This document shows, piece after piece, positions 34,628-47,030 of a stretch of 64,000 bases of DNA. The position numbers and the translations under genes were made by a program. The notes beneath the pieces are model-generated. The model made no database searches, was not told the DNA's origin, and saw nothing but the letters and a program-made list of their open reading frames with translations. Source of the DNA: Pyxicephalus adspersus (lineage: Eukaryota > Chordata > Amphibia > Anura > Pyxicephalidae); contig NC_092861.1 of the NCBI RefSeq assembly GCF_032062135.1, forward strand, positions 120,179,319 to 120,243,318. The letters are read 5' to 3'. How positions within the stretch are numbered: position 1 is the stretch's first letter; the number at the start of each line of letters is the position of its first letter.

Positions 34628-34860
34628 AGTGTTCACGCTGGCCATGAAGTTTCAGTGCAGTTACTACTTCCTTAATGCCAGTGAACTGCTGGGTCGAAGC
34701 AAACACTACATATAGCTTTTCTCCCAATGGCAGCCTCATAGAGAATGAATAGGGGTGCCAGTGAATGGTACCAGTACAACTCCCTGTGTCAGCTGTCAAA
34801 TGCGCTTGTTAAAGAATCAGTGCTGCAGTTCAAGGTATCACTTATGGCAAGTTTGAACCT
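34628..34860 (-). mobile_element. Unclassified inverted-terminus MITE
   Basis: Left AGTGTTCACGCTGGCCATGA, right (reverse complement) AGGTTCAAACTTGCCATAAG. The interior (reverse complement) reads CATTTGACAGCTGACAC and CTATGAGGCTGCCATTGGGAG. It matches 41028-41130, which lies on the other strand. No clear target duplication. Confidence 0.6.
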
Positions 34861-35625
34861 GATGTTAATTTAGTTCTCCTTACTGAGGAGGTTTTAGGAA
34901 AAATTCAACTGGACGTTTTTATGTTTTTTTATGGTACTTTATTGTTTGTTATCTCTAGTAGATCTGTTTTCATATATATTATGTGTATGCGGAAATGTGT
35001 ATTCTTTCTCAGGCTAATAAACAACAGGATAGGAATGATACACAAAGCAATCGTTTCCAGGCAAAATGTAATTTTACAAAGTATTCAGTGATTATCCTAT
35101 GTATGATGGTTTTTCAGAAACTAGTTTAAGGCACAAACATAAAAAGAGTATCACTGCATGGCTTTATTTTATTGTTATAGTGTCATTTACTGTATAATAA
35201 GGGAGAAAATAAAACTGGAAGGAAATTTACATAATTGCATTTTCAGCAAGGGTGCTGTTGATTTTATATAACTGACTTTTACCAAGAATCAACTCATTAA
35301 CTACTTCAAGATTTTTTTTTCTCTTTTCTCCTTTTTTTAAATTAGCCATGGCTCTGTAAAACACTTGCAGAATAATCACATAAAGCAGAAAAAAGAGCAG
35401 TAAATCTGAGGGGTATATTCATTTAATTACTGCAATAATATACCAGTGTAATTGATTGCAAGGTAAGATTTCCTGGAAACTCTGGTCTGAACTGATTACA
35501 CTGTCCAGAGCCATGAGAGGTTAGCACTCCCATGTGAGAAAGTGTATAAAGGATTTGAAATAACTAGCCTGTTTGCGACACAGCTCTGGTGACCACATGA
35601 GATTTATATATATATAATGCAGACC
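34861..35625. other. No gene recognised
   Basis: AT-rich DNA; no motif seen. Confidence 0.4.
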
Positions 35626-35860
35626 CATCACCCTTTTATATAAAGCATAAATGTGATTGTTTTTTTTTAAGGGAAAGCCCCTCCCCTGCTGTCTTTACTG
35701 CTGCAGCGGTAAAGACCGAATGGAAGCGCAAAGCCTCCCATTCAGTCATTTTCAGTTCATTCAGGGCCTTTCCAGGCATTGAAAAAAATGGTAATCTCAC
35801 AAATGCACAGTGAGATTTGCAAACTTTTTTTTTTACAGTGAAAAAAGGATATAACACAAG
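35626..35860 (+). repeat. CTGCTGCAGCGG-type repeat, copy 1
   Basis: CACCCTTTTATATAAAGC, AAATGTGATTG, CCCCTCCCCTGCTGTCTTTA and CTGCTGCAGCGGTAAAGACC, then AATCTCAC. The same blocks occur in reverse complement at 61030-61320. The TCTTTACTGC/GCGGTAAAGA core is self-complementary. Class not established. Confidence 0.55.
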
Positions 35861-35864
35861 ATCC

Positions 35865-36352
35865 AAAAAGTGTTAAACCCGAACTTTTCTCAGGTGGTTA
35901 AACAAACGTTATATTGCAATCCGATTGTCATACATTGTATGACAATCGGATTACAACTTTAAGAATATACTTACCCGGTCCCCGCAGCTCCTCCGGACAC
36001 GTCTGTCCTCTTCCTTCTTCTCCCAGTGAGTGCAGTGACGATCTCCGGGGTTTCCCGGTGACGTCGCTGCATGCGTCGGTTCGGGAGGTGGGGCAGGAAA
36101 TTCAAATAACTTTGTATTGAGCTCAATACAAAAAAGCTGTATTGAGTCCAATACAAAGAAATCTTTATATAATATATATATATATATAATTGTATTATAT
36201 ATATTATATAAGCTACTGTACATATACATTACATTATACACTATTTAAAAAAAAAAAAGATTTTTTTTATAAAGATTTTTTTTAATGATTTTTTATTTTA
36301 TGTTTTATAAAAAATTTTTTATTAAATTTATAAAATTTTGGACATATTTCGG
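35865..36352 (+). mobile_element. TTAA-type palindromic element, 5'-truncated copy
   Basis: Begins AAAAAGTGTTAAACCCGAAC, TTTTCTCAGGTGGTTAA as in 63770-63806, so the first part is lost. It contains a perfect 15-bp-arm hairpin at 35918-35952 (AATCCGATTGTCATA), a GC-rich core (CTTACCCGGTCCCCGCAGC), and a perfect 22-bp palindrome at 36111-36132 centred on TTGAGCTCAA. After these come a TA tract and an A/T-rich tail ending GGACATATTTCGG. No coding capacity. Confidence 0.7.
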
Positions 36353-36944
36353 TGAGTAGGAAAGAAGATGCTACCATCTTCTTTCTCTTCTTTTTCTTCC
36401 CATTACAATTTTCAACAATCACTCAACCTGGCAAATGCAAGGGAGACCAAGATTTTTGGGTGCATAACCTGTCCCTTTCTGCAATATTGGCCTGCCTGAT
36501 CATGCAAACATAAAAGTGGAACTTAATTTTCACTTTAACTTTGCTAAGTGAACAATCTCCACTCATCCTTTGGTAAGTTAACCCTATACGGACTTAACAA
36601 TTTTTGTAAACTTGGCAATTTGAGTGTTCTTATATATTTTAGGGAAGATGTGTTTACTACAAATATAATGGGATTAATAATAAGCTTTGGAGCTACTCAT
36701 GTCCACAGGATATATTTAAACCTATTTGTAAGAAACCACCACAATGGTTTTGTCTTCTTTGACTCCAATACATTTGTCCAAATTTTTTTTTTTGCCAAAG
36801 TTTAATATGGTTAAATAGATTGTTACTGTTAGTGATTTGATCCTTTGTAGAGAATATAATATGATGTATGTGACACAATCTCACAAGTACTGTCTTCTAT
36901 AAGTAGTGAAGCACAAACTTCTGTAAAAATATCAATCTTTAAAG
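36353..36944. other. No gene recognised
   Basis: AT-rich DNA; an 85-codon open frame at 36548-36805 has no recognisable domain. Confidence 0.4.
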
Positions 36945-37176
36945 CAGTGGTCGCCAACCTTTCAGACCTCACGGACCACTTCATTCATAACTCTAAATCC
37001 TGCACTTGCGCGGGAGCCGTGTGTCACTGAAGTGACATCATGATGCCAGAACCCGGCCACTTTCCCATCACAGGTTGAGACCTGCTTGCTAAACATCCTG
37101 GGGGGACGGTAGCGCAGGGCTGTGACTATGGGGGACATGATCAGCGGGGTGCTTCTGGGGTGCACCCGCCAGGTAA
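36945..37176 (+). mobile_element. hAT (Charlie-like) MITE, 3'-truncated
   Basis: CAGTGGTCGCCAACCTTTCA start, with GAAGTGACATCATGATGCCAGAA as in the copies at 16822 and 55994. It fades after GGGTGCACCCGCCAGG and lacks the right terminus. Left flank is CTTTAAAG. Confidence 0.78.
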
Positions 37177-37549
37177 TTTTACCAAAATGTTCTTGTAGTG
37201 TTTTTTTTTTCCAATTCATTATTTCCAATTCAAAAATGTTTTTTTTCCAATTCATTATACATCCCTGTAAGTCATTTGAAGATCATGTGGACATATAATA
37301 AAATTTAAAAAGCCAGCATTACCAAGTCATCACCAATTTTATGCTATAAAGCTAAAGCATCTTATATTACATAGCATATGGCCAGAAACAAAAAAGTATC
37401 ACTAACATAATAATGACAACAATAATATTTGGTGTCTTTTGTCCTAATGATACATTCCTTCTTCCTGTTATTCTAAAAATAAATCTGGATTAGTTTTTAA
37501 TACCCCTAGCTGCATGTCCTAAATGGCTGTGGCTACAATTCATTCTATC
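37177..37549. other. No gene recognised
   Basis: Contains a short tandem duplication of TTTTTTTTCCAATTCATTAT near 37201-37260. Nothing else was seen. Confidence 0.4.
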
Positions 37550-38190
37550 TTTATAAAGAGAGGCCTGTAGCCGTATGAAATTAGGTGCAGGGCCTACAGG
37601 ACAGGATGTGAGGCCTAGCCCAGGTGTTTTAAAGGTTAACAAATGTAGTAATGCTGGGAGGGGCTGTGCTAGTGTGGAGCGTGAGATAGGAGGGGATTAG
37701 GCATAGGATAGGAGTTAAAGGGGGCAGCAGAGAAATGGGAGGCCCTCTTTTTGGATGAAAAAGTTTCCCACCCACATCTTTTTGTTGATTTTTATAATTT
37801 GAAAGTTTGGTAAAATTTAGCGGTTGGCGTCTTGGAAGGCAAGGATCCTGTGCATGTTAAAGTGGTGGATTCTGGCCTTTATGGTGAACGTATTATTATG
37901 GCTCCTGAGGCGGTGCTGGGCGGCTAGGGGCCAAGATGGAGATGTTGGAAGAGTTACATTCCTGTTAGGTGCGGATTTTGCCTTCTGGTTGCAGCCTGGT
38001 TGTTTGGGTGTATAACCGGGAGTTTGGAGTTTTATAAAATAATGGATATTGTTGTTATGTAATATTAAAAGAGGGGAATTAGGTTGTTAGTTAATTAGGT
38101 TATATTTAATGGGGGTCAGGGGGAGGTGGAGGTTCTGTCGGTGGTGGTAGGGGATGGGATAGAAGGTTGAAACTACCCTGGTCATGTCTT
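37550..38190 (+). other. G-rich block of possible retroelement origin
   Basis: Strong G-over-C skew on the plus strand (GGGAGGGGCTG, GGAGGGGATTAGG, GGGGGTCAGGGGGAGG), much like 17780-18480. An open frame at 37824-38015 has no domain. Classification is not supported by any coding or terminal-repeat evidence. Confidence 0.25.
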
Positions 38191-38868
38191 CATTTGTAGT
38201 CAGCCTATTGTGCTGCAGAAAACTCTTCTTGAAAAAAAGCTACAAAAAATAATCTTAAATAATACAAAAATAAATGTTCTCAAAATGAATATTAGTTACT
38301 ATTTTGTTGCTAACCAGTTGTATGAAGTAAACAACTTAAATGTTCTTTTTATTATCTTTTTAACTAAAATACAGAATCTGGATTTAGTGTACGCATTCCC
38401 ATGAAATATGGAAGAAAAATATATTTGAACTGTCAGCATTTTTTTCTTACCTCTCTAGAGTTCAGCAATAATGTTTGTGTTTTATGCTCTTGTCTGTGTA
38501 ATGCCTGTTCTGGAAAACCTGTCAAAGAAAGGTGTTCAGCGGAACAGTTAAGTAAGAACAACCGGATTTGACAGACCCGTGAGTGAAGCACACAGGCACA
38601 GTGTGTGCAAAAGACAGAAAGTGCCATTCAGGAAATATATGAGTATATAAAGCACTAAAAAGCCTGGCACTTCTCAGCTACATATGGCTAGGTGCATCTG
38701 TTAAATATATGATATAATAATATCTGAGTAGTATAGCGCAAACCATCAGCCAGCTGACAAAACTAATTAACTTATTTAGGAAGACATAGAATGACTTCAT
38801 TAACTCTTTATTTACTGGAATACTTTCACAAACTGGAAGATATCGTTTGAATTATATTTTCTAATTAC
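38191..38868. other. No gene recognised
   Basis: AT-rich DNA; nothing identifiable. Confidence 0.4.
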
Positions 38869-39018
38869 TAGATTGTAAGCTCTTCGGGGCAGGGTCCTCT
38901 CCTCCTGTATCACTGTCTGTATTAGTCTGTCATTTGCAATCCCTATTTAATGTACAGCGCTGCGTAATATGTTGGCGCTATATAAATCCTGTTTAATAAT
39001 AATAATAATAATAATAAT
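38869..39018 (+). repeat. SINE-like TAA-tailed repeat, longest copy
   Basis: TAGATTGTAAGCTCTTCGGG, GCAGGGTCCTCTCCTCCTGT, TGTACAGCGCTGCGTAATAT, GTTGGCGCTATATAAATCCT, then (TAA)n. This is the best-preserved copy of the family here; others are partial. No A/B box promoter was recognised, so the SINE label rests on the tail and dispersion. Confidence 0.8.
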
Positions 39019-41027
39019 ACTCTGTGCCCTGTAAACCTGATACTGATTTACTAAAGTTTAGAATCTCCACAAGATAAAATTCACTTTAATGATCCAATCA
39101 TCTTTTATTTAATATGCACATGGCTGGTTATTAAAAATAAAGACAGTTTCTGAGCTCTAAGAATAGAATAAAAGCACATTTCTTTTGCAGGGACCCAATA
39201 TATTACATATCTAAAGCAAAACAATGCAAGGCAAAGTTTGACTTCAACGGAAACTTTAGCCAGGATATGGATTTTCAAGCGTTTACCTATTTTTATCAAG
39301 TGCTAAAAAAAGCTTTAAAACAAATTCTTACTCAACCTTTCTAGCAACAGGCACTATGGGGCAATTGATTCTTAAAGTTTGTGGCAGAAGTAAAATTTTT
39401 TTTTCACAGCTCAACTCTCCCTACTGCCCCATACCAGAGCTCTGCCTTTTACAGATTAATGGAATAAAAGGATGCACTGTTGGGGGAACTAGACATAGAG
39501 AAGAACATGGACCACTGAAGATCTAGTGATGAGCAAAATTGTCAAAATGTATTTTTGTAAAATTTTAACTGATTTTAATAATCACTGTCAATTTTTTAAG
39601 TTAATTCCAGATCCCTAAACATAATGTTATTATCAACATTGCTGGGCTCAGAAAAACATTTTCTTTCTTACTCCCTCACTTCTCTATCTTCTGTATAGAG
39701 TTTCAGTTAGAAAGAAGCAGTCTGAAAGAAAGAATAGTTAGGCTGCGAACACACATCATATATCGTCGCCTCATTTGCACACCCCCATCCCCATTTATAC
39801 AGCAAAAATGATTCCTTTGTTCCCTCCTATGTTTACTGTAATAAAACAATATACCAATTATAGTAAGTAAAATAGTCATACAGTTATAGTCTTCTATAAC
39901 TGTCAAGTTAGTCAAGTTAAATTACACCTGCAAACACAGATATATTTTGCCTGGGTGTCCAAGCATCAATTACATCCTGTCACAAAAGGGTTAAAGAGTT
40001 TAGATGGGGTATGGAACATTGTTGGTGTTGATGTTGTTAGCATTGCACATGACATGAGTGCTATGACAAAAATGGAGATTGTATTCCAAGGCAATCTTTA
40101 GGTTTAGTATTTGGAATCTTGTTTGAATCATACATTTGGCAGATTAAAGGCCCTTTGAGGGCAGTGCAATATTATTTCCCTGTAAGTAAAACATTGTGCT
40201 AGTTTCATTAGAATGAAATATATTCTTGTGTTTTTACTTATTCAGTGCTAGGTAGGTCAAATAATTTTTAGGTGATACATTTAACACCCAATATGATAAT
40301 ATTTATGTTCAAATTAGCAAACATTTAGTAATCCATCTTAATATAAGTGTACAGAAAATAGTTGTGTGTCTTTGTTCAACCACATTAGATGCTTATTAAT
40401 GCACTTGTAGTAGAGATTTAATAGGAAATGCCTACATTTTATATATACCCCATCTAGGCTAAATATATATTGCATCCTAGAAAATCCTAGTATGTTTTTT
40501 AACCCGTTTCCACCTGCGATCTATATTTTCATGTTCCCCAGCACAGTGTTTTGTGATGAGAACAAAAAATAGACTTCCTTATGAGTGCCTGTAGTCAACA
40601 ATGTGAGCAGGGAATAGCTCTCCATCACATTTGTCAGTCCCCACTGACCATCAATAACCAACCTTAATCAATGTCAGTTCTGCCATATTATTTACATGCA
40701 GGCTAGAGGCTCCATTGACAAAAATTAAAGCCTTTAGTTTGCAGAACACAACCATCTTCAGGCTGTTGTGTTCATCAGCAGTTCAATCTATTTAGGATTT
40801 AAACTGTCAAATAGAGTTGTACTATTAAAAACAATAACAAATAATTATAAAAAAGAAAATTTGAAAAACTAACTTTGTTTGGATTTTTGACACCATAGAA
40901 TAAAGATACAAGCTTTCCTTTTGTTTAATAAACCAGTGCACCAAATAAACACCTTTAGAGCAGGTTCAGGCAATGTAATTAAGTAACCATGCCTGGCTTC
41001 CTAAAGAACTAGCGTCTGCACATTTGA
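39019..41027. other. No gene recognised
   Basis: At 39739 GTTAGGCTGCGAACACACATC resembles a Harbinger-type left terminus like that at 8015, but no right end was found. The remainder is AT-rich DNA. Confidence 0.4.
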
Positions 41028-41130
41028 CAGCCGGCAGCAGTGAGCGGTACTGAACAGCTAACTGCCGCCACATCCATTCTCCATGGGGCTGCCATTGGTA
41101 GAGGCAAAATCTCTATATTCATAAAAATGA
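41028..41130 (+). repeat. Partial copy of the 34628-34860 element
   Basis: CACATTTGACAGCCGGCAGC, then CATTCTCCATGGGGCTGCCA and TTGG.AGAGGCAAAATC match the reverse complement of the interior of 34628-34860. Termini absent. Confidence 0.6.
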
Positions 41131-41279
41131 TTTAGGTGTGCAAATTAGCAATTGACCTATTGTCATCATAATCAACATATGCTGATACCACTAAATTAAC
41201 TATAAATGAGTGGTGCTACGTGTACAGTATGTAAATGTACATAGTTTATATGATGGAGAATATTTTGTGACATTTGTCC

Positions 41280-41607
41280 TTTAAAGCAGAACTGAACCAA
41301 AAAAAATCACTTTTATTTATGCAGATCTCTCAATCCCTGGATTGGGTCCTGCACTGTCCTGCCATCTTCTTCTTTTGTCTGCTTTTTCCTTCGTCACCTG
41401 AACTTGCACTGGGCAGATGCAATATTGGGTGACATAGCCTGCAGTAAACGGGAAAAAAAAGCTTATCACAGTATGCATATATGGGATTGGCATCCCTATC
41501 CATTGAAGAAAAAGCTCAGCCAGAAGCCTCCTGAGTTGTAGGTTTTCTACCCTTTTATGTAAAGTGTTTTACATGAGTAAATAATTTTAGTTTAAGTCCG
41601 CTTTAAG
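41280..41607. mobile_element. CTTTAAAGC-ended inverted-terminus MITE
   Basis: Left TTTAAAGCAGAACTGAACC, right (reverse complement) CTTAAAGCGGACTTAAACT, giving imperfect termini of about 18 bp. The interior contains CTGCACTGTCCTGCCATCTTC. Superfamily and target duplication are not resolved. Confidence 0.6.
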
Positions 41608-42394
41608 CAAACCTGCAAAGCAAATTTAAAGTACATAAAGAAACCAACAAAGTTAAACCAAAATGGGACAATCCATATACTAATCATACCGTATTGAATG
41701 GAATAAAAAATGTGCATTTATTATTCCAGCCCCTGTAATGTAAAAGTATCCACCAACACCAAAAGGAGCCAGGAGTTGTCTTAATTTCCACTCTGATCTT
41801 AGTCTGCTGGCTATTTTCCACATAGAGAGCTGCCTTTATTGAGTCATTTTGTGCATCCTTGGGTATTTTACTTTGTACTGTACATTCAGAACAGCCCACA
41901 CATCAAAGAGAAGTAATTGTATCTTGTTGATGTTTTGAAAAAAAATTATTGACTTTTATTCAAAGATTATCTGATTAAATAGCTTTCTACTCCTCCAGAT
42001 ATAATGGTGACCACATTTACAGTCTTCACTTCCACCAAATGCAAAGGGACAAAAGCTAAATTTGGTTTCAAGGTGAAAGCAAGACATCTATTACTGGTCA
42101 TAAAGGGTAAGGCACAGGAATAATAAAACATTTAAATCTATTATTCATTAATACAATAGTCTCCTATGTTATGGTCAGAAAACTAGCTATTAAGAAAATT
42201 ATAAGTATAATGGCAGGCTTGCACATCAGAAATTACGTCAAAATTAACAAAGGAGCTTAAAAAAGAGAACTAATTGAGCACTAGATGAATACAATCATTG
42301 TTCTTTTCCTGGAAAAACTATCCGACTTTTTAGAAAGAGTTTACTTTTATTTAAATATTCATTGTATGGATTTTTACTGTCATGCCATTGTGAA
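41608..42394. other. No gene recognised
   Basis: AT-rich DNA; nothing identifiable. Confidence 0.4.
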
Positions 42395-42402
42395 ATGGAA
42401 TG

Positions 42403-43195
42403 TAGGGATGAGCGAGAATGCCTCTGACATTCTCACAAAAATTTCCCCGAACTTCCGTTGGGTCCGCGAAACCGATTTCGGCAAACCGATTTCGCGAATT
42501 CCATGAAAGTGCAGGTACCCACGCTCCCTGGGCTCAGCCCTAGGAACCTGCGGTCACAGCTGATTGGAGGCACGCGAGTTTCTCCATTGAGAGTTCATCT
42601 AAGTTCAGTTCAGTCACCAAGCTGTACTTATCATTGATAAGTGACGCAAGTAAATAAATTGACGCAAGTCCTTCCAATCAGCTGTGACTGCAGGCGAACT
42701 TCAGATGAACTCTCAATGGAGTTTCTCCATTGAGAGTTCATCTAAGTTCAGTTCCCACGGTCACCGGGTTGTACTTATTGATAAGTACAGCCCAGTGACC
42801 GTGGGAACCTGGGGTTACAGCTGATTGGAGGCATGTAGGTGCTTCCAATCAGCTGTGACTGCAAGCGAACTCTAGATGAACTCTCAATAGAGTTTCTACA
42901 TTGAGAGTTCATCTGAGTTCGGTTCCCACAGTCATCGGGCTGTACTAATCATTGATAAGTACAGCCCGGGGAGTGTGGGAACCTGCGGTCACGCGAGTGC
43001 CTCCAATCAGCTGTGACTGCAGGCGAATTCCAGATGAACTCTCAATGGAGTTTCCCCATTGAGGGATCATCTGAGTTCGTTGAGAACACCACTTCATGGT
43101 GAATCACAAGGCCATTCTTGCTTACATGTTCTGTAAGCGAGAAAGGCCCGATTCGCCGCAAAATCGAAATGTAAAATTTCGCTTGCTTACTCCTA
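42403..43195. mobile_element. hAT element made of tandem hairpin units, 793 bp
   Basis: Left terminus TAGGGATGAGCGAGAATGCC; right terminus (reverse complement) TAGGAGTAAGCAAGCGAAAT. Flanks ATGGAATG (42395-42402) and ATAGAATG (43196-43203) match at 7 of 8 bases. The interior is about three tandem units of 158-171 bp, each combining three hairpins: ATGAACTCTCAATGGAG/CTCCATTGAGAGTTCAT (perfect at 42705-42741), TTCCCACGGTCACCGGG/CCCAGTGACCGTGGGAA, and ACAGCTGATTGGAGG/CTTCCAATCAGCTGT. CCAATCAGCTGTGACTGCA recurs at 42674, 42845 and 43003. No coding capacity. Confidence 0.9.
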
Positions 43196-43203
43196 ATAGA
43201 ATG

Positions 43204-44214
43204 ATCAGTTTAGGGTCATGGTTATTACCATTCACAAACACAAACATAAATGACCTTGTGCTTTGAAACAACATAAGTTGCTCAACATGATACTTTTTGC
43301 ACATCCAAAGGTCAACCAAACAAAGATATCTTGGTTTTAATAGCTAACAAAAACACCAAAGGTATGTGCCTACCACTAAGTATGGCAATATCTTCCCCTA
43401 CTTTATTTACCTTTACTTTCTTACAGAGTGACACAGAAGAAGTGGAAACTCTTTCGATGGAACAGATTTACCCTCAGCTTCTATTTCAATGAACAGTACT
43501 CTTTTGGGTTTCAAAAGCACCTATGCTTCAATGAATGAGAACAGTTTATCAATTTCTATCCATATATTTTTTAATCCAGTATTAATAAGCCTCAGAATAC
43601 TTTTCTAAGTGTTATGCACTTGAATAAACAGATGGCTAAACACAGCTACTTTGCCCTTCATTGTATAGATCAATATTGCTTCTAGTCATGGTAAAATCCA
43701 CATATTTCACATTCTTCATACCTATTTATACATTCAACAGTTATGTTGAGTTATTAGTACTTATTTTTGATTAATGACCTGCAGTTCTGCAGCATGTATA
43801 TTATACAGCCACAAAGCACCTTTTTTCTGTAACTGGAATGAGAAGTAATCTTTATTAATTATTCTATTTGCAGAGAGTACATGGCTCCAAGGTCAGCAAG
43901 CTTACCTCTCCATGCAACCTTTCACTCCAGAGCTACAAATGTTGATGCTTTGTTGGACCCTTGACAGAATACCTGCTTTGCCTAGTATATTTTTAGTTTC
44001 AGTCAATTATATTGATGTACACTTGTTTGTTGCATCCCATGATATACTGGACTATTGTCCAACATTTTTTTGAACATTTAACAAAGCAGTAAACAACCTT
44101 AGAGACAAATATTTTTTATTCATTGCACCAGAACCAGGAGAAAAACATGCTGGTTATTCCAAAAACATGTGGTTAGGTTAATTGGCTTCCCCGAAATTGA
44201 ATATGGCAGGACAT
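43204..44214. other. No gene recognised
   Basis: AT-rich DNA; nothing identifiable. Confidence 0.4.
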
Positions 44215-44321
44215 TAGATTGTGAGCCACTTTAAGGGACAGCTAGTGACACTACTATGGACTTTGTAAGGCACTGCGTAATATGTTTGCGCTATATAAAT
44301 ACGAGTTAATAATAATAATAT
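44215..44321 (+). repeat. SINE-like TAA-tailed repeat
   Basis: TAGATTGTGAGCCACTTTAA, GGCACTGCGTAATATGTTTG, CGCTATATAAATACGAG, then TTAATAATAATA. A diverged copy of 38869-39018. Confidence 0.77.
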
Positions 44322-44799
44322 AGGAAAAAGTGTAGGAAATAAAATCATATAAAGATTGATTAAAAGACCATAATTTAGGAACAGACAGCTTATTATTAAT
44401 ATTATTATTCTTTGTCCTTGCTTGCACTACTAATCAGTTTATTATTTAATTAGTTAAATATGCTAAACGACTGTCAAAATGCTTGTTTACTGTTTTTGTT
44501 TCAATTGCCGCAATTGCGCCTAGTGGAGTTGAGTTTATTGAAATACATACCCTAAAGATCTCAATCCATTGTATCCTGTCACTGGATAATTTAAATGTTA
44601 GACTGTGTACTGGTTACCCTCCAACCCTGGTGATGCCTGTGTATTTGACATAGCACCCAAAACTTCTGGAGACCTGCGACACGGAATCCTTCATCAGGGC
44701 CTCGTTAGCACAAACCCTGATTTTTCTTATCACCTTCCCTAATTATTGGTTAATATTTGGGGTTTTTTAACCTGTATCTGCTACCTTATCCCAGTGCAA
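44322..44799. other. No gene recognised
   Basis: The minus strand at 44681-44705 contains CCTGATGAAGG, which resembles the start of the hammerhead-like motif, but the second half of the core is absent. Confidence 0.35.
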
Positions 44800-47030
44800 T
44801 TGGTAGTTTTAATGGTGGTTCAACATGGCGTACCAATTCCTAAAACACACGAACATTTGGTTTTAAAGGACTTCAAAAAAATAGGTACCTTCATTGTTTT
44901 CCTGCAAGAGACCCATTTCAAAAAGGGTAAAGTACCTAAACTGACAATGCATATTTCCAACAGGCATTTCATGCAGCTGACTCGATCTCTAAAACAAAAG
45001 GGGTAATGATTTTATTAAGCAAACAGTCTGGATTCCAAGTGTCTGCTAGCCAAAATGATTCTGAAGGCAGATACATGTTTCTTTCAGGTCTTGTAGAGGG
45101 CAAAGAAGTCACTCTGGCCAATGTATATTTCCCTAATTGTGGCCATTTGGCCTTCCTCCAGATGGTTGTGACTGCTTTATTGGTTTCGCAAAGGGCATAA
45201 ATATTTTAGGAGGGGACTTTAATATCCCACTTAACCTGGGATTAGATACCTCAAATGGAAAGTCCTTGGTTCCATACCAAATGCTCAAAAAAATGCAGCA
45301 AACGCTTAAGTCTCTACAAGTAGTAGATGTATGGAGGTCATTATATCCCACAGAACGTTAATATATGTTCTTTTCATCACTACACCCAAAATACTCCAGA
45401 ATGGACTATTTTTTTCTGACGCAAACCGATCTGTTCAGAGTTGATTCGGTGGACATAGGCACTAAATCGTACTTGGATCACGCACCCATAAGGCTTTCAT
45501 TATCAGGCTTACACAGTAGGCACCAAGACTGGTGTTGGAGATTGAATCCTACACTCCTCACAGACCCAATCTTCAGAAAATGGACTGAAGAGTACTTAGT
45601 TTCTTTTCTCCGTGAAAATGACACACCTAATGTACACCCTTAGATAATATGGGAGGCCCTTTAACGTTCCATTTGAGGTGAACTGATTAGATTGGGGGTC
45701 ACAAAAAAAGAGAGAAGACAGAAGATTGTCTCTTTTGCTACATAAAATAACAGAGTTATCCCATAAAAATTCCCATAAAAAAACATTGCTCAAACAGACG
45801 GAACAAGACTTGCTCCAAGCTAGATTAGATCTCAAATCCTTGGTAGATGAAAAGGCCAGGAGGATTTTACTTTTTAGATCTAAGCTTTATTAGAAGGAAA
45901 GAAACAAGAGCGGCAAACATTTAGCGAGGAATCAGAAGGCTTTGAAAGACCATTCACCACAGAGGAAATACAGGTGGCCATAGGCCAACTTAAGGGGGGC
46001 AAAAGCCCAGAGCCGGATGGCTTCACTACTCTGTATTACAAGATATTTGCCTCTATATTGATCCCATATCTGTTGCAAGCCTTGAATAGTTTAGCAAAGG
46101 GCCCATCTGTCCAAAGCAACTGGACAGAAGCAAATATCACTGTACTACCCAAGCCCGGTCAGGACCCTAGATACTGTATGAACTACAGGCCAATTTCCTA
46201 TCTAAAGTTGATATCAAGCTCTTGGACAAAATGTTAAGTAACAGGATTGTTGCCCCCATCTCCAAATTATAGGCTTGGATCAAGTGGAAAATACCACCAA
46301 AGTCATTGACTTATTGTTTTGGGCGCAAACCAAACAGGTGCATGGTCTATTCCTGGCGGATGCCGGAAAAACTTTTGACAGAGTGGCGTGGGATTTTATG
46401 TTTGCATTACTACACTATATAGGCTTTAAAAGACATTTGCTTGCTTGGTTTTATTTACTATACCAGGCACCCAGGGCAAGAATTAAGATAAATGGCATCT
46501 TTTCCCAGTACATGTCAATTAGTAATGGCACACGCCAAGGATGCCCTCTGTCACCCTTGGTGTTAACCCTAATGTTGGAGCTGTTTGTTAGAACAGTTAA
46601 TGCAAATACTGACATCAAGGGTTTTGTGGTTGGGGAGAGGGAATACAAAAAAACAGCCTATGCTGATGATTTGTTGTTTTCTCTCACGCAGCCACGGACA
46701 TCAGTACCAAATCTATTATTAGAATTGGATAGATTTCAGAAGATTTCCAATTTTAAGGTGAACTATAGCGAATCAGCTTTAAATATTTCTATGTCCCAAG
46801 CAGAGGTAAAGTCTATGCGGCAGGCCTTCCTATTTGCCTGTGAATCTACGAATTTACAATACCTAAGTATCCTAATCTCTAATAAGGTATCAGACCTTTT
46901 TCAGAGAAATTATGTACCCCTGTTGAAGACGATTAGAGATAATTTACAGAATTGGAGAGGCAGACCGATTTCTTGGTTCGGTAGGACAGGTAGTTTATCC
47001 ACTAAGCTATCTAACCCTGGACAGTTGTTG
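44800..47030 (+). pseudogene. L1/Tx1-type LINE ORF2 remnant (endonuclease and reverse transcriptase)
   Basis: ORF2 of such LINEs nicks target DNA and reverse-transcribes the element's RNA at the nick. Visible in order: the endonuclease start (IVFLQETHFKKG near 44890, KGVMILLSK near 45000, EGRYMFL, ANVYFPN, HLAFL); its active-site motifs GGDFNIPL (45211), SRMDYFFL (45401) and YLDHAPI (45470); the linker (LARNQKALK-like, near 45920); then RT with KSPEPDGF (46003), NYRPIS (46182), DAGKTFDRV (46362), GTRQGCPLSPL (46528) and AYADDLLF (46658), followed by PISWFGR (46965). At least four frameshifts or stops separate the blocks. The start of ORF2 is nearly present, but no ORF1 was found upstream. Homology ends just after the thumb, with no 3' UTR or A-tail, so the element is cut at both ends. 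Non-functional. Confidence 0.9.

Noticed and set aside
36160..36210. TA-rich hairpin as a regulatory structure
   Set aside because: A simple (TA)n tract inside a TTAA-type element explains it.
42403..43195. CRISPR-like or satellite array
   Set aside because: The repeats are palindromic units inside hAT termini with a target duplication, in a eukaryotic genome; no short-repeat and unique-spacer pattern is present.
44681..44705. CCTGATGAAGG on the minus strand as another hammerhead-like copy
   Set aside because: Only the first half of the core is present; GAAAC and GTC are missing at the expected distance.
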